Shown here one piece after another: positions 53,935 to 63,810 of a stretch of DNA of 64,000 bases. The first letter of the stretch is position 1. The number at the start of each line of letters is the position of its first letter. The stretch covers positions 62,001 to 126,000 of the forward strand of contig NZ_JAGHQW010000009.1 in assembly GCF_017744115.1 (NCBI RefSeq), written 5' to 3'. The notes under the pieces are model-generated. The model had not been told where the DNA came from, did no database searches, and saw nothing but the letters and a program-made list of their open reading frames with translations. A program made the position numbers and the translations under genes. The stretch is from Salinisphaera sp. G21_0 (GTDB lineage Bacteria > Pseudomonadota > Gammaproteobacteria > Pseudomonadales > Endozoicomonadaceae).

Positions 53935-56304
53935 ATGTCGTCTTTTCATCATTCATCCCAATCCTCTCTATCCAGGGAAGGCAGCGAACCAATAGTGGAA
54001 CGGATGATTTTCAATAATCGTCTGCGGGTTTGCCTGTTGTTCCTGCTGGTCTCACTGTTTCTCACCTGGCAGATGGTGACCGGACTGCGGATGGATGCCA
54101 GTTTCCAGAAAATGGTGCCGCTGGAACACCCTTTTATCCAGAATATGCTTCGTCATATGGAAGAGGGGGGCAACTCCGGAAATACCATTCGCATAGCGGT
54201 GGCTCCCCGGGATGGCGATATTTTTTCCGCTGAGTATATGGAGTTGCTCAAGCAGATTAATGATGAAGTGTTTTATCTTCCGGGGGTTGATCGAGGCAAT
54301 CTGAAGTCCCTCTGGACGCCATCGGTTCGCTGGATTGAAGTAACGGAAGAAGGCTTTACCGGTGGGACGGTGATTCCTGACACTTATGACGGCAGTCGGG
54401 CCAGCCTGGACCAGCTTCGGGAAAATATTCTGAAATCCGGCCAGGTCGGAAGGATCATTGCCAACGATTTCCGTTCCAGTATCGTCAGTGCACCGTTGTT
54501 TGAGAAACATCCGGAAACCGGCGAAAGCCTGGATTACCAGCACCTTTCTGCGCAACTGGAAGTGCTGCGCAGCAAATATGCGGCACAGGGTGTTGATTTG
54601 CATATTACCGGAATTGCCAAGATTTTTGGGGACCTGTTCGAAGGCGTGAAAGCCATTGTCTGGTTCTTTATTATCGCCCTTGGCGTTACCAGCCTCCTGT
54701 TATTCCTCTATTCCCGCTGTCTGAAAAGCACCTTTATTCCGCTGTTGACGTCCATCATCGCGGTGGTCTGGCAGATGGGGCTGTTGGCTACCCTTGGCTA
54801 TGGTCTTGATCTTTACTCGGTTCTGGTGCCTTTTCTGGTGTTTGCCATTGGCGTGAGCCACGGTGTCCAGATCATTAACAGTATCAGTGCCGAAACGGCC
54901 CGGGGGGCAAACTCCCTGACCGCTGCACGGCGGACATTCCGAGCCCTGTATATTCCCGGCATGGTGGCACTGATTTCTGATGCCATCGGTTTCCTTACCC
55001 TGCTGGTGATTGATATTCAGGTGATTCAGGATCTGGCGATTACCGCCAGTGTCGGGGTTGCTACCATCATTTTAACCAACCTGGTTCTGCTGCCGGTGCT
55101 GATGTCGTTTATCACAGTCAGCAAACGCTCCGTTGACCATGCCAGAAAGAGCCAGCAGCAGGAGTCCCGGGTCTGGCAAGTGGTCGCCAAACTGGCCAGC
55201 CCGAAGGTCATGCCGGTGTCTATCCTGATTGCCCTGCTGGGCTTTGCTGCGGGTGCTTACAAGGCAACTGACCTGAAAATTGGTGATCTTGACCCCGGTG
55301 CTCCGGAGTTTCATCCGGACTCCCGCTACAACCTGGATAACCTGTTTATTAATAGCCATTACGCCACCAGTGCCGATCTGTTCGTCACCTATCTGGAAAC
55401 TCAGCCCGAAGGTTGTAGCCGTTATCCGGTGATGGATGCCATCGACCGATATATGTGGCATATGGAGAATGTGCCGGGGGTTCAGTCTGCGCTCTCGCTG
55501 GTCACCGTGTCCAAGCAGGTGATTAAAGGGTTGAATGAGGGAAGTCTGAAATGGCAAAGCCTCTCCCGTAACCCCTATGTGCTGAACAACTCGGTGGGGA
55601 ATGCGGCTGGACTGTTTAATGCCGACTGTTCCAGTGCGCCGATTATCCTGTTCCTGGATGATCACAAGGCCGAAACGCTGGAGCGGGTGGTTCAGGCGAC
55701 CCAGGCGTTTGCTGCTATCAATAACACCGAAGAGTTCCAGTTTGTCATGGCCAGCGGTAATGCCGGAGTAGAAGCGGCCATCAATGAGATTATTGCCCAG
55801 GCGCAGAATAAAATGCTGTTCTGGGTGTATGCGGTGGTCAGTATTCTCTGCCTGATTACCTTCCGTTCAGTGAAAGCGGTGCTCTGCATTATTATTCCAC
55901 TGGGACTGACTTCGGTGCTCTGTCAGGCGCTGATGTCTTACCTGGGGATCGGTGTGAAAGTGGCGACCCTGCCGGTTATTGCCCTGGGTGTGGGGATTGG
56001 CGTGGATTACGGAATATATATCTACAGTCGTTTAGAGAGTTTTATGAGGCAGGGTATGTCTCTGGAAGAAGCCTATTACGCAACGCTGAAAATAACGGGT
56101 AAGGCCGTTACCTTTACCGGTGTAACCCTGGCCATTGGCGTTGGTACCTGGATCTTCTCACCACTGAAATTCCAGGCGGATATGGGTATTTTGCTGACCT
56201 TTATGTTTGTCTGGAATATGGTTGGGGCTATTTGGTTGTTGCCTGCTTTGGCCAGGTTGTTGTTGGTGCCTCGGGTTGGGAAAGAGCTTTTGGTTGAAGC
56301 ATAA
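53935..56304 (+). CDS. MMPL/RND-family transporter (789 aa)
   Basis: An inner-membrane exporter with the MMPL/sterol-sensing layout: one helix near 28-48, a periplasmic domain, a bundle of helices including IVWFFIIALGVTSLLLFLYS and FLVFAIGVSHGVQIINSISA, a second periplasmic domain and a second bundle (MLFWVYAVVSILCLITF, VIALGVGIGVDYGIYIYSRL). GxxxD/Y motifs in helix 4 and 10 (GVSHG, GVDYG) fit proton-driven transport. Relatives move lipids or hydrophobic molecules. It follows the YCF48-like gene and precedes fadL, which suggests a lipid-related trio. GATCCGGGGCA upstream gives a weak ribosome site. Confidence 0.88.
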   Translation: MSSFHHSSQSSLSREGSEPIVERMIFNNRLRVCLLFLLVSLFLTWQMVTGLRMDASFQKMVPLEHPFIQNMLRHMEEGGNSGNTIRIAVAPRDGDIFSAEYMELLKQINDEVFYLPGVDRGNLKSLWTPSVRWIEVTEEGFTGGTVIPDTYDGSRASLDQLRENILKSGQVGRIIANDFRSSIVSAPLFEKHPETGESLDYQHLSAQLEVLRSKYAAQGVDLHITGIAKIFGDLFEGVKAIVWFFIIALGVTSLLLFLYSRCLKSTFIPLLTSIIAVVWQMGLLATLGYGLDLYSVLVPFLVFAIGVSHGVQIINSISAETARGANSLTAARRTFRALYIPGMVALISDAIGFLTLLVIDIQVIQDLAITASVGVATIILTNLVLLPVLMSFITVSKRSVDHARKSQQQESRVWQVVAKLASPKVMPVSILIALLGFAAGAYKATDLKIGDLDPGAPEFHPDSRYNLDNLFINSHYATSADLFVTYLETQPEGCSRYPVMDAIDRYMWHMENVPGVQSALSLVTVSKQVIKGLNEGSLKWQSLSRNPYVLNNSVGNAAGLFNADCSSAPIILFLDDHKAETLERVVQATQAFAAINNTEEFQFVMASGNAGVEAAINEIIAQAQNKMLFWVYAVVSILCLITFRSVKAVLCIIIPLGLTSVLCQALMSYLGIGVKVATLPVIALGVGIGVDYGIYIYSRLESFMRQGMSLEEAYYATLKITGKAVTFTGVTLAIGVGTWIFSPLKFQADMGILLTFMFVWNMVGAIWLLPALARLLLVPRVGKELLVEA

Positions 56305-56310
56305 AAAAGT

Positions 56311-56338
56311 TGGCAGTGGGCAGTGGGCAGTGGGCAGA
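56311..56338. repeat. Short 7-bp tandem repeat
   Basis: GGCAGTGGGCAGTGGGCAGT: three units of GGGCAGT in the gap between the transporter and fadL. No function suggested. Confidence 0.6.
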
Positions 56339-56487
56339 TTTTTGTGGGGGGTATTGGAAAGTTGCTCACTGGTGGTTCATTACTTTTCAAATTGTTACAA
56401 ATGTATTAGTATTCGATCACGAAAAGTCACACGACATTCGCACAATAATAAAAATGCACCTCTAGATGTGCCTGAAGGGAAGTACTA

Positions 56488-57828
56488 ATGAAAAAAATCA
56501 ATCAATCCCTCTTTGCCCTGTCAACACTGACACTGGCCATGCAGGCTGGTGCTGCGGGTTTTGCCCTGAATGAATCTTCAGCGGCTGCTGCAGGTACTGC
56601 TTATGCGGGGCGGGGTTCTAATGCAGAAGATGCTTCTATTATGGCGGCTAATCCTGCGGGTATTGCACTGTTGAAAGAGCGGCAGGTGACTGTGGGTGGG
56701 GCTGTTGCTGTTCCTAAAGGGGATTTTAAAGGAACAAGTACTATTACTGCTGGTGGAAATCCTGTCGGTAGTATTAGCAGTAGTAATGATGAGTTCCTGA
56801 ATACTTCTGTGATCCCATTTGGTTACTTCTCAATGCCGGTAGATGATCAGCTTTCTTTCGGTTTTGGTGTATATGCTCCATTTGGTTCGTCCACAGACTA
56901 CGATGATAACTGGGCCGGGCGATATCTTGCCGATGAAACTCAAGTTACTATCGTTAATTTCCAGCCAACAGTCGGCTATAAGTTTTCTGACCAGCTCTCC
57001 TTGGGTTTAGGTGTTTTCGCTACCTATGGAGAAGGAGAGCTCAGCCGCTTTGTTTACCCTCAATCACCGAATGATAATGTTGTTATTAAAGGCGATGATG
57101 TGGCTTATGGCTGGAATATTGGTGCAATTTGGCAGCCACAAGAGTCAACATCCCTGGGTGTTAGCTATAGATCAAGTATCAAGCTGAAGCTGAAAGGAGA
57201 GGCCACTGGTTCGGGAGCTTTATTTGGTGGTGGGACAGTGACTGAAAAAGCCAAGCTGGATATAACCCTGCCTGAAAATGTAGATATCAGTCTGACGCAT
57301 AAAATAGATGATCGCTGGACAGTAATGGCCGGAGCAACATGGACTCGATGGAGCCAGTTCGACAAGTTGGTCATTAGTTCTGATGAAGCGTCTGGGTCTG
57401 GCCCGGTCTCTAATCCCATTCCAGGAGCTTCGCCAGCCCCAGGAATTATCACCTACGTTCAGGAAAATTGGAAAAACTCCTGGGCATTTGCGCTGGGTGC
57501 AAGTTATAAGTACAGCGATCAGCTGACTCTGAAAGCAGGCTACGCACTTGACCAGACTCCGGTTCAAGATGATTACCGCACGGCCCGTATTCCTGATGGT
57601 GATCGTAACTGGTTAACTGTGGGAGCGAAGTATGAGCTGGGTAATGACTGGACTGTTGATGCAGCCTACGGCTATATGTTCGCTGGAACGGTGAAAATCG
57701 ATGAAGGAAACTATAACGATGATGGTTCCCCTGCTACTGGCGCAGGAGCTTCTCCTGCATTTAACCTCAAAGGCGAATACAACAACACCGCCCACGTATT
57801 CAGCGCATCGGTAACCAAGCGCTTCTAA
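56488..57828 (+). CDS. fadL: FadL-family outer-membrane long-chain fatty acid transporter
   Basis: A 446-residue FadL protein. Signal peptide MKKINQSLFALSTLTLAMQA, then AGAAGFALNESSAAAAGTAY, AGRGSNAEDASIMAANPAGI: the N-terminal hatch with the NPA motif. The remainder is a 14-stranded barrel with alternating residues, ending in HVFSASVTKRF with the C-terminal Phe needed for outer-membrane assembly. It lets long-chain fatty acids or other hydrophobic compounds cross the outer membrane. A strong ribosome site (GAAGGGAAG) precedes ATG 56488. It has its own terminator. Confidence 0.95.
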   Translation: MKKINQSLFALSTLTLAMQAGAAGFALNESSAAAAGTAYAGRGSNAEDASIMAANPAGIALLKERQVTVGGAVAVPKGDFKGTSTITAGGNPVGSISSSNDEFLNTSVIPFGYFSMPVDDQLSFGFGVYAPFGSSTDYDDNWAGRYLADETQVTIVNFQPTVGYKFSDQLSLGLGVFATYGEGELSRFVYPQSPNDNVVIKGDDVAYGWNIGAIWQPQESTSLGVSYRSSIKLKLKGEATGSGALFGGGTVTEKAKLDITLPENVDISLTHKIDDRWTVMAGATWTRWSQFDKLVISSDEASGSGPVSNPIPGASPAPGIITYVQENWKNSWAFALGASYKYSDQLTLKAGYALDQTPVQDDYRTARIPDGDRNWLTVGAKYELGNDWTVDAAYGYMFAGTVKIDEGNYNDDGSPATGAGASPAFNLKGEYNNTAHVFSASVTKRF

Positions 57829-57874
57829 AACCAAAAGGTCTTGTCTGACCCTGTAAAAGCGATTGTAAAAGAAT

Positions 57875-57903
57875 TGCCCGGCCATTGCCGGGCATTATTT
57901 TTT
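57875..57903 (+). terminator. fadL terminator
   Basis: TGCCCGGC - CATT - GCCGGGCA, an 8-bp perfect GC-rich stem with a 4-base loop, followed by TTATTTTTT. It lies 46 bp after the fadL stop. Confidence 0.92.
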
Positions 57904-57982
57904 CTGCGGGTGGTGAATTTGTTGACTACTTTGTTGATATGAATAAATCAACAAAAGAAATCCCATGGGGGGGCGAGTGCTA

Positions 57983-58708
57983 ATGAATACACCTGCTTCA
58001 CTTCAGCTCACCCTGGCGGCGCAGTCACTCCCGTCCAATAGTGAGATTGCCAGTGGCAAACAGATATCTTCAAGGGCTGAAAAAAATGCTGGTACGTCTT
58101 TTTCAGGTCATATAATCAATGATTCCTCAGAGGCATGTTCAGGTACATCGTCGTTAATGTCTGATTCAGACGATGTTGTTGAAGCAAAGTTGGAAACCCC
58201 CAGTAATGACCCAATAGTTTGCCGTTCTGTTACCACTGCTGACGAGCTTTGCAGGAGAATCCGCCTGTTGACTACTTCAGCTTCCAGACCGTCTACGAGT
58301 GCAAATATTTCGCTTCCGGATATAAGAGAAGAGGGTGCTGATGATCCTCAGCCAGATATGGTACGGAATAAGTATGTCCTGGATGTACGTGGAAAATACG
58401 ATTTCCAAACGCTGCGCATTAGCTTGATTCGGCAACATTTACACCAGGCACTGGAACCATTGCTATCTCTGTTGGCTGAGGACAAAAATATAAAAGGCGT
58501 CGTCAGGCATAAGGAGGATCCCCTTGTAGTGACCGTCGATATGGAAGCTTATAATCAGGGAAAGATTGCTTCCTTAGGGCCCCATTTTGCTTCTCTGCTC
58601 AGATACGAGGCTGATGATCCCCACTACCCCTATGTATTCTGGGATACTGAAGGTTGTATTACGGTTAAAAACTTGCTTCTGATCCGTTACAGTACGCCGG
58701 CTTTTTAA
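57983..58708 (+). CDS. Unknown effector-like protein (241 aa)
   Basis: Not recognised. ATG 57983 is preferred over ATG 57965 because GGGGGGCGAG lies at ribosome-site distance before it. Residues 1-125 are Ser/Thr/Asn-rich and disordered. Residues 130-241 look folded: NKYVLDVRGKYDFQTLRISL, LHQALEPLLSLLAEDKNIKG, VRHKEDPLVVTVDMEAYNQG and LLLIRYSTPAF. The disordered leader and lack of signal peptide resemble the other candidate translocated proteins. It stands alone between fadL and the TauE/SafE gene. Confidence 0.6.
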   Translation: MNTPASLQLTLAAQSLPSNSEIASGKQISSRAEKNAGTSFSGHIINDSSEACSGTSSLMSDSDDVVEAKLETPSNDPIVCRSVTTADELCRRIRLLTTSASRPSTSANISLPDIREEGADDPQPDMVRNKYVLDVRGKYDFQTLRISLIRQHLHQALEPLLSLLAEDKNIKGVVRHKEDPLVVTVDMEAYNQGKIASLGPHFASLLRYEADDPHYPYVFWDTEGCITVKNLLLIRYSTPAF

Positions 58709-58739
58709 TTACCTGTTGCCGTTAAAAAACCTGTTCCCG

Positions 58740-59498
58740 TTAAAAGAATAACGCCGCAAAACACCCGCAAACGGTCATTACCAGCAGCAGCTTTTTCAGT
58801 GTGTCTGGTTTGGCCTTAATGGCAAACTTTACGGAAAGGTGTGCGCCAATGATATAACCGATGGACAGAACCAATGCCGGAATCCAGGCCACCTGGTCAC
58901 GGACAATAAAGACGACCAAGGCCACTACCGTAAAAGCCAGGGTGCAGACCAGTTTCAGGGCATTGCCACGCACCAGGTCGTAACGGAGAACGCCACATAC
59001 CGCCGCCAGCAAAATAAAGCCGACACCTGCCTGCACAAAGCCGCCATAGAATCCGGCTATGGTCAGGCCGACCCAGGATTTCGGTGAGTCTGCCACTTTC
59101 AATGGCACAGTACCTTCTGGCGGAACAATCATGGCTGGCCGCAGTACCATAATCAGGCTCATGCTGACCATGGCTCCCAGCAGCATGGGCTTTAATGCCC
59201 ACTCCGGGCTGTAAGACGCGGTCACTGCTCCCGCCAGGCCTCCCGCCAGGGTAGGGATCATCATGGGCAGAATCTCTCCAGTCTCCAGACGGTTATGTTG
59301 CCTGAAGCCCAGGGCTCCGGTCAGGCTCTGCAGGAAAATGCCAACCCGATTGCTGGCATTGGCAATATCAGCGGGCATGCCCATGACCATCAGGGCTGGC
59401 AGCGTCAGGTTGGAACCGCCCCCCGCCAGTGTGTTGATGATGCCTGCCACTATGCCCAGTGTGATCAGTATTGCGGATGATACTACCGTGACTTCCAT
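58740..59498 (-). CDS. TauE/SafE family membrane permease
   Basis: A 252-residue inner-membrane protein with about eight hydrophobic helices. GIVAGIINTLAGGGSNLTLP near the N-terminus and GFYGGFVQAGVGFILLAAVC in the middle are the two Gly-rich repeats of the TauE/SafE (former DUF81) family. Members are proposed to export sulphite, sulphoacetate or related anions; the substrate here is unknown. Nothing in the neighbourhood fixes it. Confidence 0.9.
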   Translation of the reverse strand: MEVTVVSSAILITLGIVAGIINTLAGGGSNLTLPALMVMGMPADIANASNRVGIFLQSLTGALGFRQHNRLETGEILPMMIPTLAGGLAGAVTASYSPEWALKPMLLGAMVSMSLIMVLRPAMIVPPEGTVPLKVADSPKSWVGLTIAGFYGGFVQAGVGFILLAAVCGVLRYDLVRGNALKLVCTLAFTVVALVVFIVRDQVAWIPALVLSIGYIIGAHLSVKFAIKAKPDTLKKLLLVMTVCGCFAALFF

Positions 59499-59678
59499 AA
59501 ACCGTTCCTGTTGTCGCCTTTTTGTTCGGGAAACCGAAGTTTTGTCAATTAAGTAAATCTATTATAGGTATTCTTTTAATTAATTTTTATGTTCGATGAT
59601 TTGGTCGTAATCTTTATCACGTGAAAGGCAAACTTAAACCAGAAAACACTCTCCGAGAGAAGCGAAAAGGAAAATCAA
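59499..59678 (+). promoter_or_regulatory. Probable ahpC promoter region
   Basis: AT-rich gap between divergent genes. CTATTATAGGTATTC at 59568-59582 has the ATAG/CTAT half-elements seen in OxyR sites, but the full spacing is not met, so OxyR control is only possible. AAAAGGAAAATCAA gives a good ribosome site for ahpC. Confidence 0.35.
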
Positions 59679-60248
59679 ATGACTCAATCTCTGATTAACA
59701 CTGTGATCAAGCCATTCAAAGCCACTGCTTTCCACAATGGCGAGTTTATCGATGTGACCGAACAGAGCCTGCTGGGCAAGTGGTCAGTGGTCTTCTTTTA
59801 CCCGGCTGACTTCACCTTTGTCTGCCCAACGGAACTGGGTGATCTGGCTGACCATTACGAGAAACTACAGTCCCTGGGCGTCGAAGTATACTCCGTGTCA
59901 ACGGATACCCACTTCACCCATAAGGCATGGCATGACAGCTCTGAAACCATCAAGAAAATCCAGTTCCCGATGATCGGCGATCCAACGGGCACCATCACCC
60001 GCAACTTCGGTGTGATGATTGAAGAAGATGGTCTGGCACTGCGTGGCACCTTTGTAATCAATCCTGAAGGTGAAATCAAGGCCATCGAAACCAACGACCT
60101 GGGCATTGGCCGCTCAGCCAAAGACCTGGTGCGTAAGGTACAGGCTGCCCAGTACGTCGCTGAGCATGACGGCGAAGTTTGCCCGGCCGCATGGCAGCCA
60201 GGTGAAGAGACTCTGGCACCATCCCTGGACCTGGTTGGCAAGATCTAA
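59679..60248 (+). CDS. ahpC: Alkyl hydroperoxide reductase subunit C (peroxiredoxin)
   Basis: A 189-residue typical 2-Cys peroxiredoxin. The peroxidatic cysteine is Cys49 in [12 protein letters not shown] and the resolving cysteine Cys168 in [24 protein letters not shown] (here [12 protein letters not shown]) and [14 protein letters not shown] are family signatures. It reduces hydrogen peroxide, organic peroxides and peroxynitrite and is recycled by AhpF, encoded downstream. The C-terminal tail ends in SLDLVGKI, as in E. coli AhpC. Confidence 0.97.
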   Translation: MTQSLINTVIKPFKATAFHNGEFIDVTEQSLLGKWSVVFFYPADFTFVCPTELGDLADHYEKLQSLGVEVYSVSTDTHFTHKAWHDSSETIKKIQFPMIGDPTGTITRNFGVMIEEDGLALRGTFVINPEGEIKAIETNDLGIGRSAKDLVRKVQAAQYVAEHDGEVCPAAWQPGEETLAPSLDLVGKI

Positions 60249-60441
60249 GTAATAGATTACCGCTGATAGCCTGCCCGGACAGCCTGTTCGGGCATGGCTC
60301 AAAGGCTGACCAGGAATAGTGAGTAAACCGTTGTTCAATATTCCTGGCCAGCTTTACAGAGGCTTGTCTGAGAAGCCCGGTCAGAACAAGCCTGATCGAA
60401 GAAAGGAAGAAACCGTTTTTATCATAAACAGGGGTGCGACC

Positions 60442-62025
60442 ATGCTCGACACAAATGTGAAAGCCCAGTTACAGAATTACCTGCAAAATCTGAAAACAGC
60501 CGTTGAGCTGTCGGTATTCCTGGACGACAGCGATAAGTCAGCGGAAATGGCCTCCCTGGCCAACGACATTGCCAGCCTGTCTGACAAGGTATCTGTCACC
60601 AAATCAGACAACAGCAATGAGCGCAAACCCTCCATGCTGGTTCGCTCGGCGGCAACGGGCAGTGAAATCCGCTTTGCCGGCCTGCCCATGGGCCATGAAT
60701 TCACCTCCCTGGTACTGGCGCTGCTGCACAGTGGTGGTCACCCCATTAAGGTGGATGATTCCGTGGCAGAGCAGGTAAAAGCACTGGAAGGTAACTACCG
60801 CTTTGAAACTTACGTTTCCCTCAGCTGTCAGAACTGCCCGGATGTGGTGCAGGCGTTGAACATCATGTCAGCCCTGAATCCCAACATCACCAATGTGATG
60901 ATCGATGGTGCTTTGTTCCCGAACGAAGTGGACGAACGGAAAATCATGGCCGTACCCTCGGTTTACCTGAACGGTGAACTGTTTTCCCAGGGACGTATAT
61001 CTGTGCAGGAAATCCTGAACAAACTGGATGCCGGGGCTGCCCGGCGTCAGGCAGAAGCGATCTCGGAAAAAGCACCGTTTGATGTGCTGGTGGTTGGCGG
61101 TGGCCCTGCCGGTGCCTCTGCTGCCATCTACAGTGCCCGAAAAGGCATTCGTACCGGTATCGTGGCGGACCGTTTCGGTGGTCAGGTGATGGATACTGTT
61201 GGTATTGAAAACTTTATCTCCGTTAAGGCGACGGAAGGCCCTAAACTGGCCGCGAGCCTGGAAGAACATGTCCGTGACTATGACGTGGATATCATGACTC
61301 AACAGCGTGCCAGCCGGATTGTGGCGGCGGAACAGGTGGGTGATCTGATTCAGGTTGAGCTGGAAAGTGGGGCAACATTGCACAGTCGCTCACTGGTTAT
61401 CGCCACTGGTGCCCGCTGGCGGGAAATGAACGTGCCCGGCGAGCAGGAGTATCGGGGTAAAGGCGTCGCCTATTGCCCACACTGTGATGGCCCACTGTTC
61501 AAAGGTAAAAAAGTTGCAGTCATTGGTGGTGGTAACTCCGGTATTGAAGCCGCAATCGATCTGGCAGGTATTGTTGAACATGTCACTGTTCTGGAATTCG
61601 ACAGCAGACTGAGAGCAGATGAAGTGCTACAACGCAAGGCCCGCTCCATGGGTAATATCGATATCATTACCGAAGCACTGACCACTGAAGTGCTGGGCGA
61701 TGGTGAGAAAGTGACCGGGCTGCGTTACACCGACCGGGCAACGGATAACAGCAATACAATTGAGTTGTCGGGTATTTTTGTCCAGATTGGCCTGATACCT
61801 AACGCCGAGTTCCTTAAGGACACCCTGGAGTTAAGCCCACGTGGTGAGATTATTGTCGGTGCCCAAGGTGAAACTTCGCTACCCGGCGTGTTTGCCGCCG
61901 GTGATGTCACCACCGCACCTTACAAACAGATCATTATTGCCATGGGCGGTGGTGCAAATGCGGCGTTGGGTGCCTTTGATTACCTGATCCGGACGCCGGA
62001 GCCACAGCAGCAGAAAGCGGCTTGA
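60442..62025 (+). CDS. ahpF: Alkyl hydroperoxide reductase subunit F
   Basis: A 527-residue flavoprotein that passes electrons from NADH to AhpC. ATG 60442 with AGGGGTG upstream fits the family N-terminus ([15 protein letters not shown]); an earlier in-frame ATG at 60319 would add 41 unrelated residues. The N-terminal double-thioredoxin domain has SCQNCPD (Cys129, Cys132). The FAD site is [20 protein letters not shown], the redox centre YCPHCDG (Cys345, Cys348) and the NADH site [38 protein letters not shown] near the end contacts FAD. It is probably cotranscribed with ahpC (193-bp gap). Confidence 0.97.
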   Translation: MLDTNVKAQLQNYLQNLKTAVELSVFLDDSDKSAEMASLANDIASLSDKVSVTKSDNSNERKPSMLVRSAATGSEIRFAGLPMGHEFTSLVLALLHSGGHPIKVDDSVAEQVKALEGNYRFETYVSLSCQNCPDVVQALNIMSALNPNITNVMIDGALFPNEVDERKIMAVPSVYLNGELFSQGRISVQEILNKLDAGAARRQAEAISEKAPFDVLVVGGGPAGASAAIYSARKGIRTGIVADRFGGQVMDTVGIENFISVKATEGPKLAASLEEHVRDYDVDIMTQQRASRIVAAEQVGDLIQVELESGATLHSRSLVIATGARWREMNVPGEQEYRGKGVAYCPHCDGPLFKGKKVAVIGGGNSGIEAAIDLAGIVEHVTVLEFDSRLRADEVLQRKARSMGNIDIITEALTTEVLGDGEKVTGLRYTDRATDNSNTIELSGIFVQIGLIPNAEFLKDTLELSPRGEIIVGAQGETSLPGVFAAGDVTTAPYKQIIIAMGGGANAALGAFDYLIRTPEPQQQKAA

Positions 62026-62075
62026 TTGTCGGTACTTTGATATTTTGACATAAAACTTTAGTTTTTGACCAAACA

Positions 62076-62122
62076 GACCTCGGTAACAATACTCCACGTG
62101 TTGTATAACCGAGGTCTTTTTT
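62076..62122 (+). terminator. ahpCF terminator
   Basis: GACCTCGGT (62076-62084) pairs with ACCGAGGTC (62108-62116), extended by further pairing of AACAA with TTGT inside, followed by six T residues. It lies 50 bp after the ahpF stop. Confidence 0.9.
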
Positions 62123-62199
62123 ATGTACCGCAGAAAACTCGGAAAATCCAAGGTTAACAATATTCATGTCGACGACAAAGAAACAACCATATTTTGACT

Positions 62200-62372
62200 C
62201 TTAGGGTGGACATTAAGCTTACCCCGCCATTTTCAATGGCTTTTGAATGGAACCACGAAGGACACAAAGACACGAAGGAAAAGAAAATCTCTTCTTTGTG
62301 CTCTTCGTGTCCTTCGTGGTTCCATCTTTAACTTACCGAAGAGGGGAGTAGACGCTTAATGTCTACCCTAAG
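62200..62372. mobile_element. MITE-like element, 173 bp, with nested palindromes
   Basis: The ends CTTAGGGTGGACATTAAGC (62200-62218) and GCTTAATGTCTACCCTAAG (62354-62372) are inverted repeats with one mismatch in 19. Inside, ATGGAACCACGAAGGACA is mirrored by GTGTCCTTCGTGGTTCCAT around an A/G-rich loop. No coding capacity. No clear target-site duplication was found. Confidence 0.7.
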
Positions 62373-62548
62373 TATCAATCCTTACCTCGTTCCCACACAG
62401 AGCGAGGGAAGGTTAGCTACTTAAATACACGGCTTGAGCCTACCTTACATATCCTCCACAATAGCGACTGACGTCGTAAGCCAGGCGTTTGTGCCAGCCG
62501 AACATCTCTGCACACCCGCACTCCTACTTGCAAGATTCAGAACACTCT

Positions 62549-63432
62549 ATGTCTCAGTCCCATAACAACCTCGCTGCCTTTATCTGGTCTGTTGCTGACC
62601 TGCTGCGGGGGGATTTCAAACAGTCCCAGTATGGCCGGATCATCCTGCCATTTACCCTGTTGCGCCGTCTGGAGTGCGTACTCGCGCCCTCCAAAGAGGC
62701 GGTGCTGGCCAAATATGAGCAGGTGAAAACCATGAACCTGCCCGCCGATGGCAAGGAGAAAGTGCTGCTGCCTGCCACCCGCACCCGGAGAACCCGCAGG
62801 GCCTGACCTTCTTCAACACTTAGCAGATGGACCTGTCCAGACTGGGGCAGACCGGGATTAAAGACAACCTGGAGAATTACATCCAGTCCTTCTCCAAAGA
62901 TGCCCGGGAGATTTTCGAGCACTTCCGTTTTGACGAATTTATTGATGCCCTGAACGCCAGTAATCTGCTATTCAAGGCGGTACAAAAGTTCGGCACTATT
63001 GATCTCAGTCCGGCAGCGGTGTCCAATCATGAAATGGGTCTGGTGTTTGAAGAGTTGATTCGTCGTTTTGCGGAATCCTCCAACGAAACTGCCGGTGAGC
63101 ACTTTACTCCAACTTCTGATAACCAGAACCCCAGCCGTATCGGTATTATCCTTAACGGTTCGCCGTTGTTTACCGGCGGTGCGGGCAGTGGTGAGAGCGA
63201 GATTCGCCGTTATATTCTCGAAGCCGACTTGTTAGAAGCCATTGTCGCTCTGTCCACGGATATGTTCTACAACACCGGCATCGCCACCTATGTGTGGGTG
63301 CTGAGCAATAAGAAAACTGACGCCCGCAAGGGGAAGGTGCAGCTGATTAATGGCACCAAACTGTTTGGCAAAATGCGTAAATCCCTTGGCTCCAGGCGCA
63401 ATATCATGAGCGAAGACGATATTGCCACCAAG
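62549..63432 (+). pseudogene. hsdM: Type I restriction-modification methyltransferase HsdM, broken
   Basis: The start, [40 protein letters not shown], is the HsdM N-terminal domain. A frameshift follows near 62780 and a TAG lies in GLTFFNT*QMDL (62821-62823). The frame resumes with [19 protein letters not shown] and goes on to [25 protein letters not shown]. There an internal deletion removes the SAM-binding and NPPY parts, joining EHFTP to [40 protein letters not shown] is recognisable further on. It is cut at about 63432 by an IS66 remnant. No hsdS or hsdR is in view. Confidence 0.9.
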
Positions 63433-63810
63433 ACAGTCTCACCCATAAAGCCATGGGCTATGCCCTGAACCAATGGTCAAAACTGGTCGTGTACTGTGAA
63501 GATGGCGACCTGAATATCAGCAATGCAGCGGCGGAAAATGCTATTCGCCCCTTTACTCTTGGTCGCAAGAACTGGCTTTTTGCTGATACACCAAAAGGTG
63601 CCAGACCAGCGCCATCTTTTACAGCCTGATCGAAAGTGCAAAATCCAATGGCCTGGAGCCTTTTGAATACCTGAACCACATTTTAAAAGAGCTGCCTTAT
63701 GCGGAAACGGTTGAGAAACTGGAGCAGCTTCTACCCTGGGCAGTGAAGGCATCTCAAGAATAAGCTGATCTGGTAGGGTTGGCTATTACGCTGGTTAAAT
63801 TGGCGCTTAC
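63433..63810 (+). pseudogene. IS66-family transposase C-terminal remnant with right end
   Basis: [40 protein letters not shown] and DTPKGA, then after a one-base shift near 63600 AIFYSLIESAKSNGLEPFEY, LNHILKELPYAETVEKLEQL. This is the half of the transposase that the copy at 20780-21419 lacks, including its last catalytic Glu (AAAENAIRP). The C-terminal residues and the right end GGCTATTACGCTGGTTAAAT with GGCGCTTAC (to 63810) are the same as in that copy. Confidence 0.88.
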
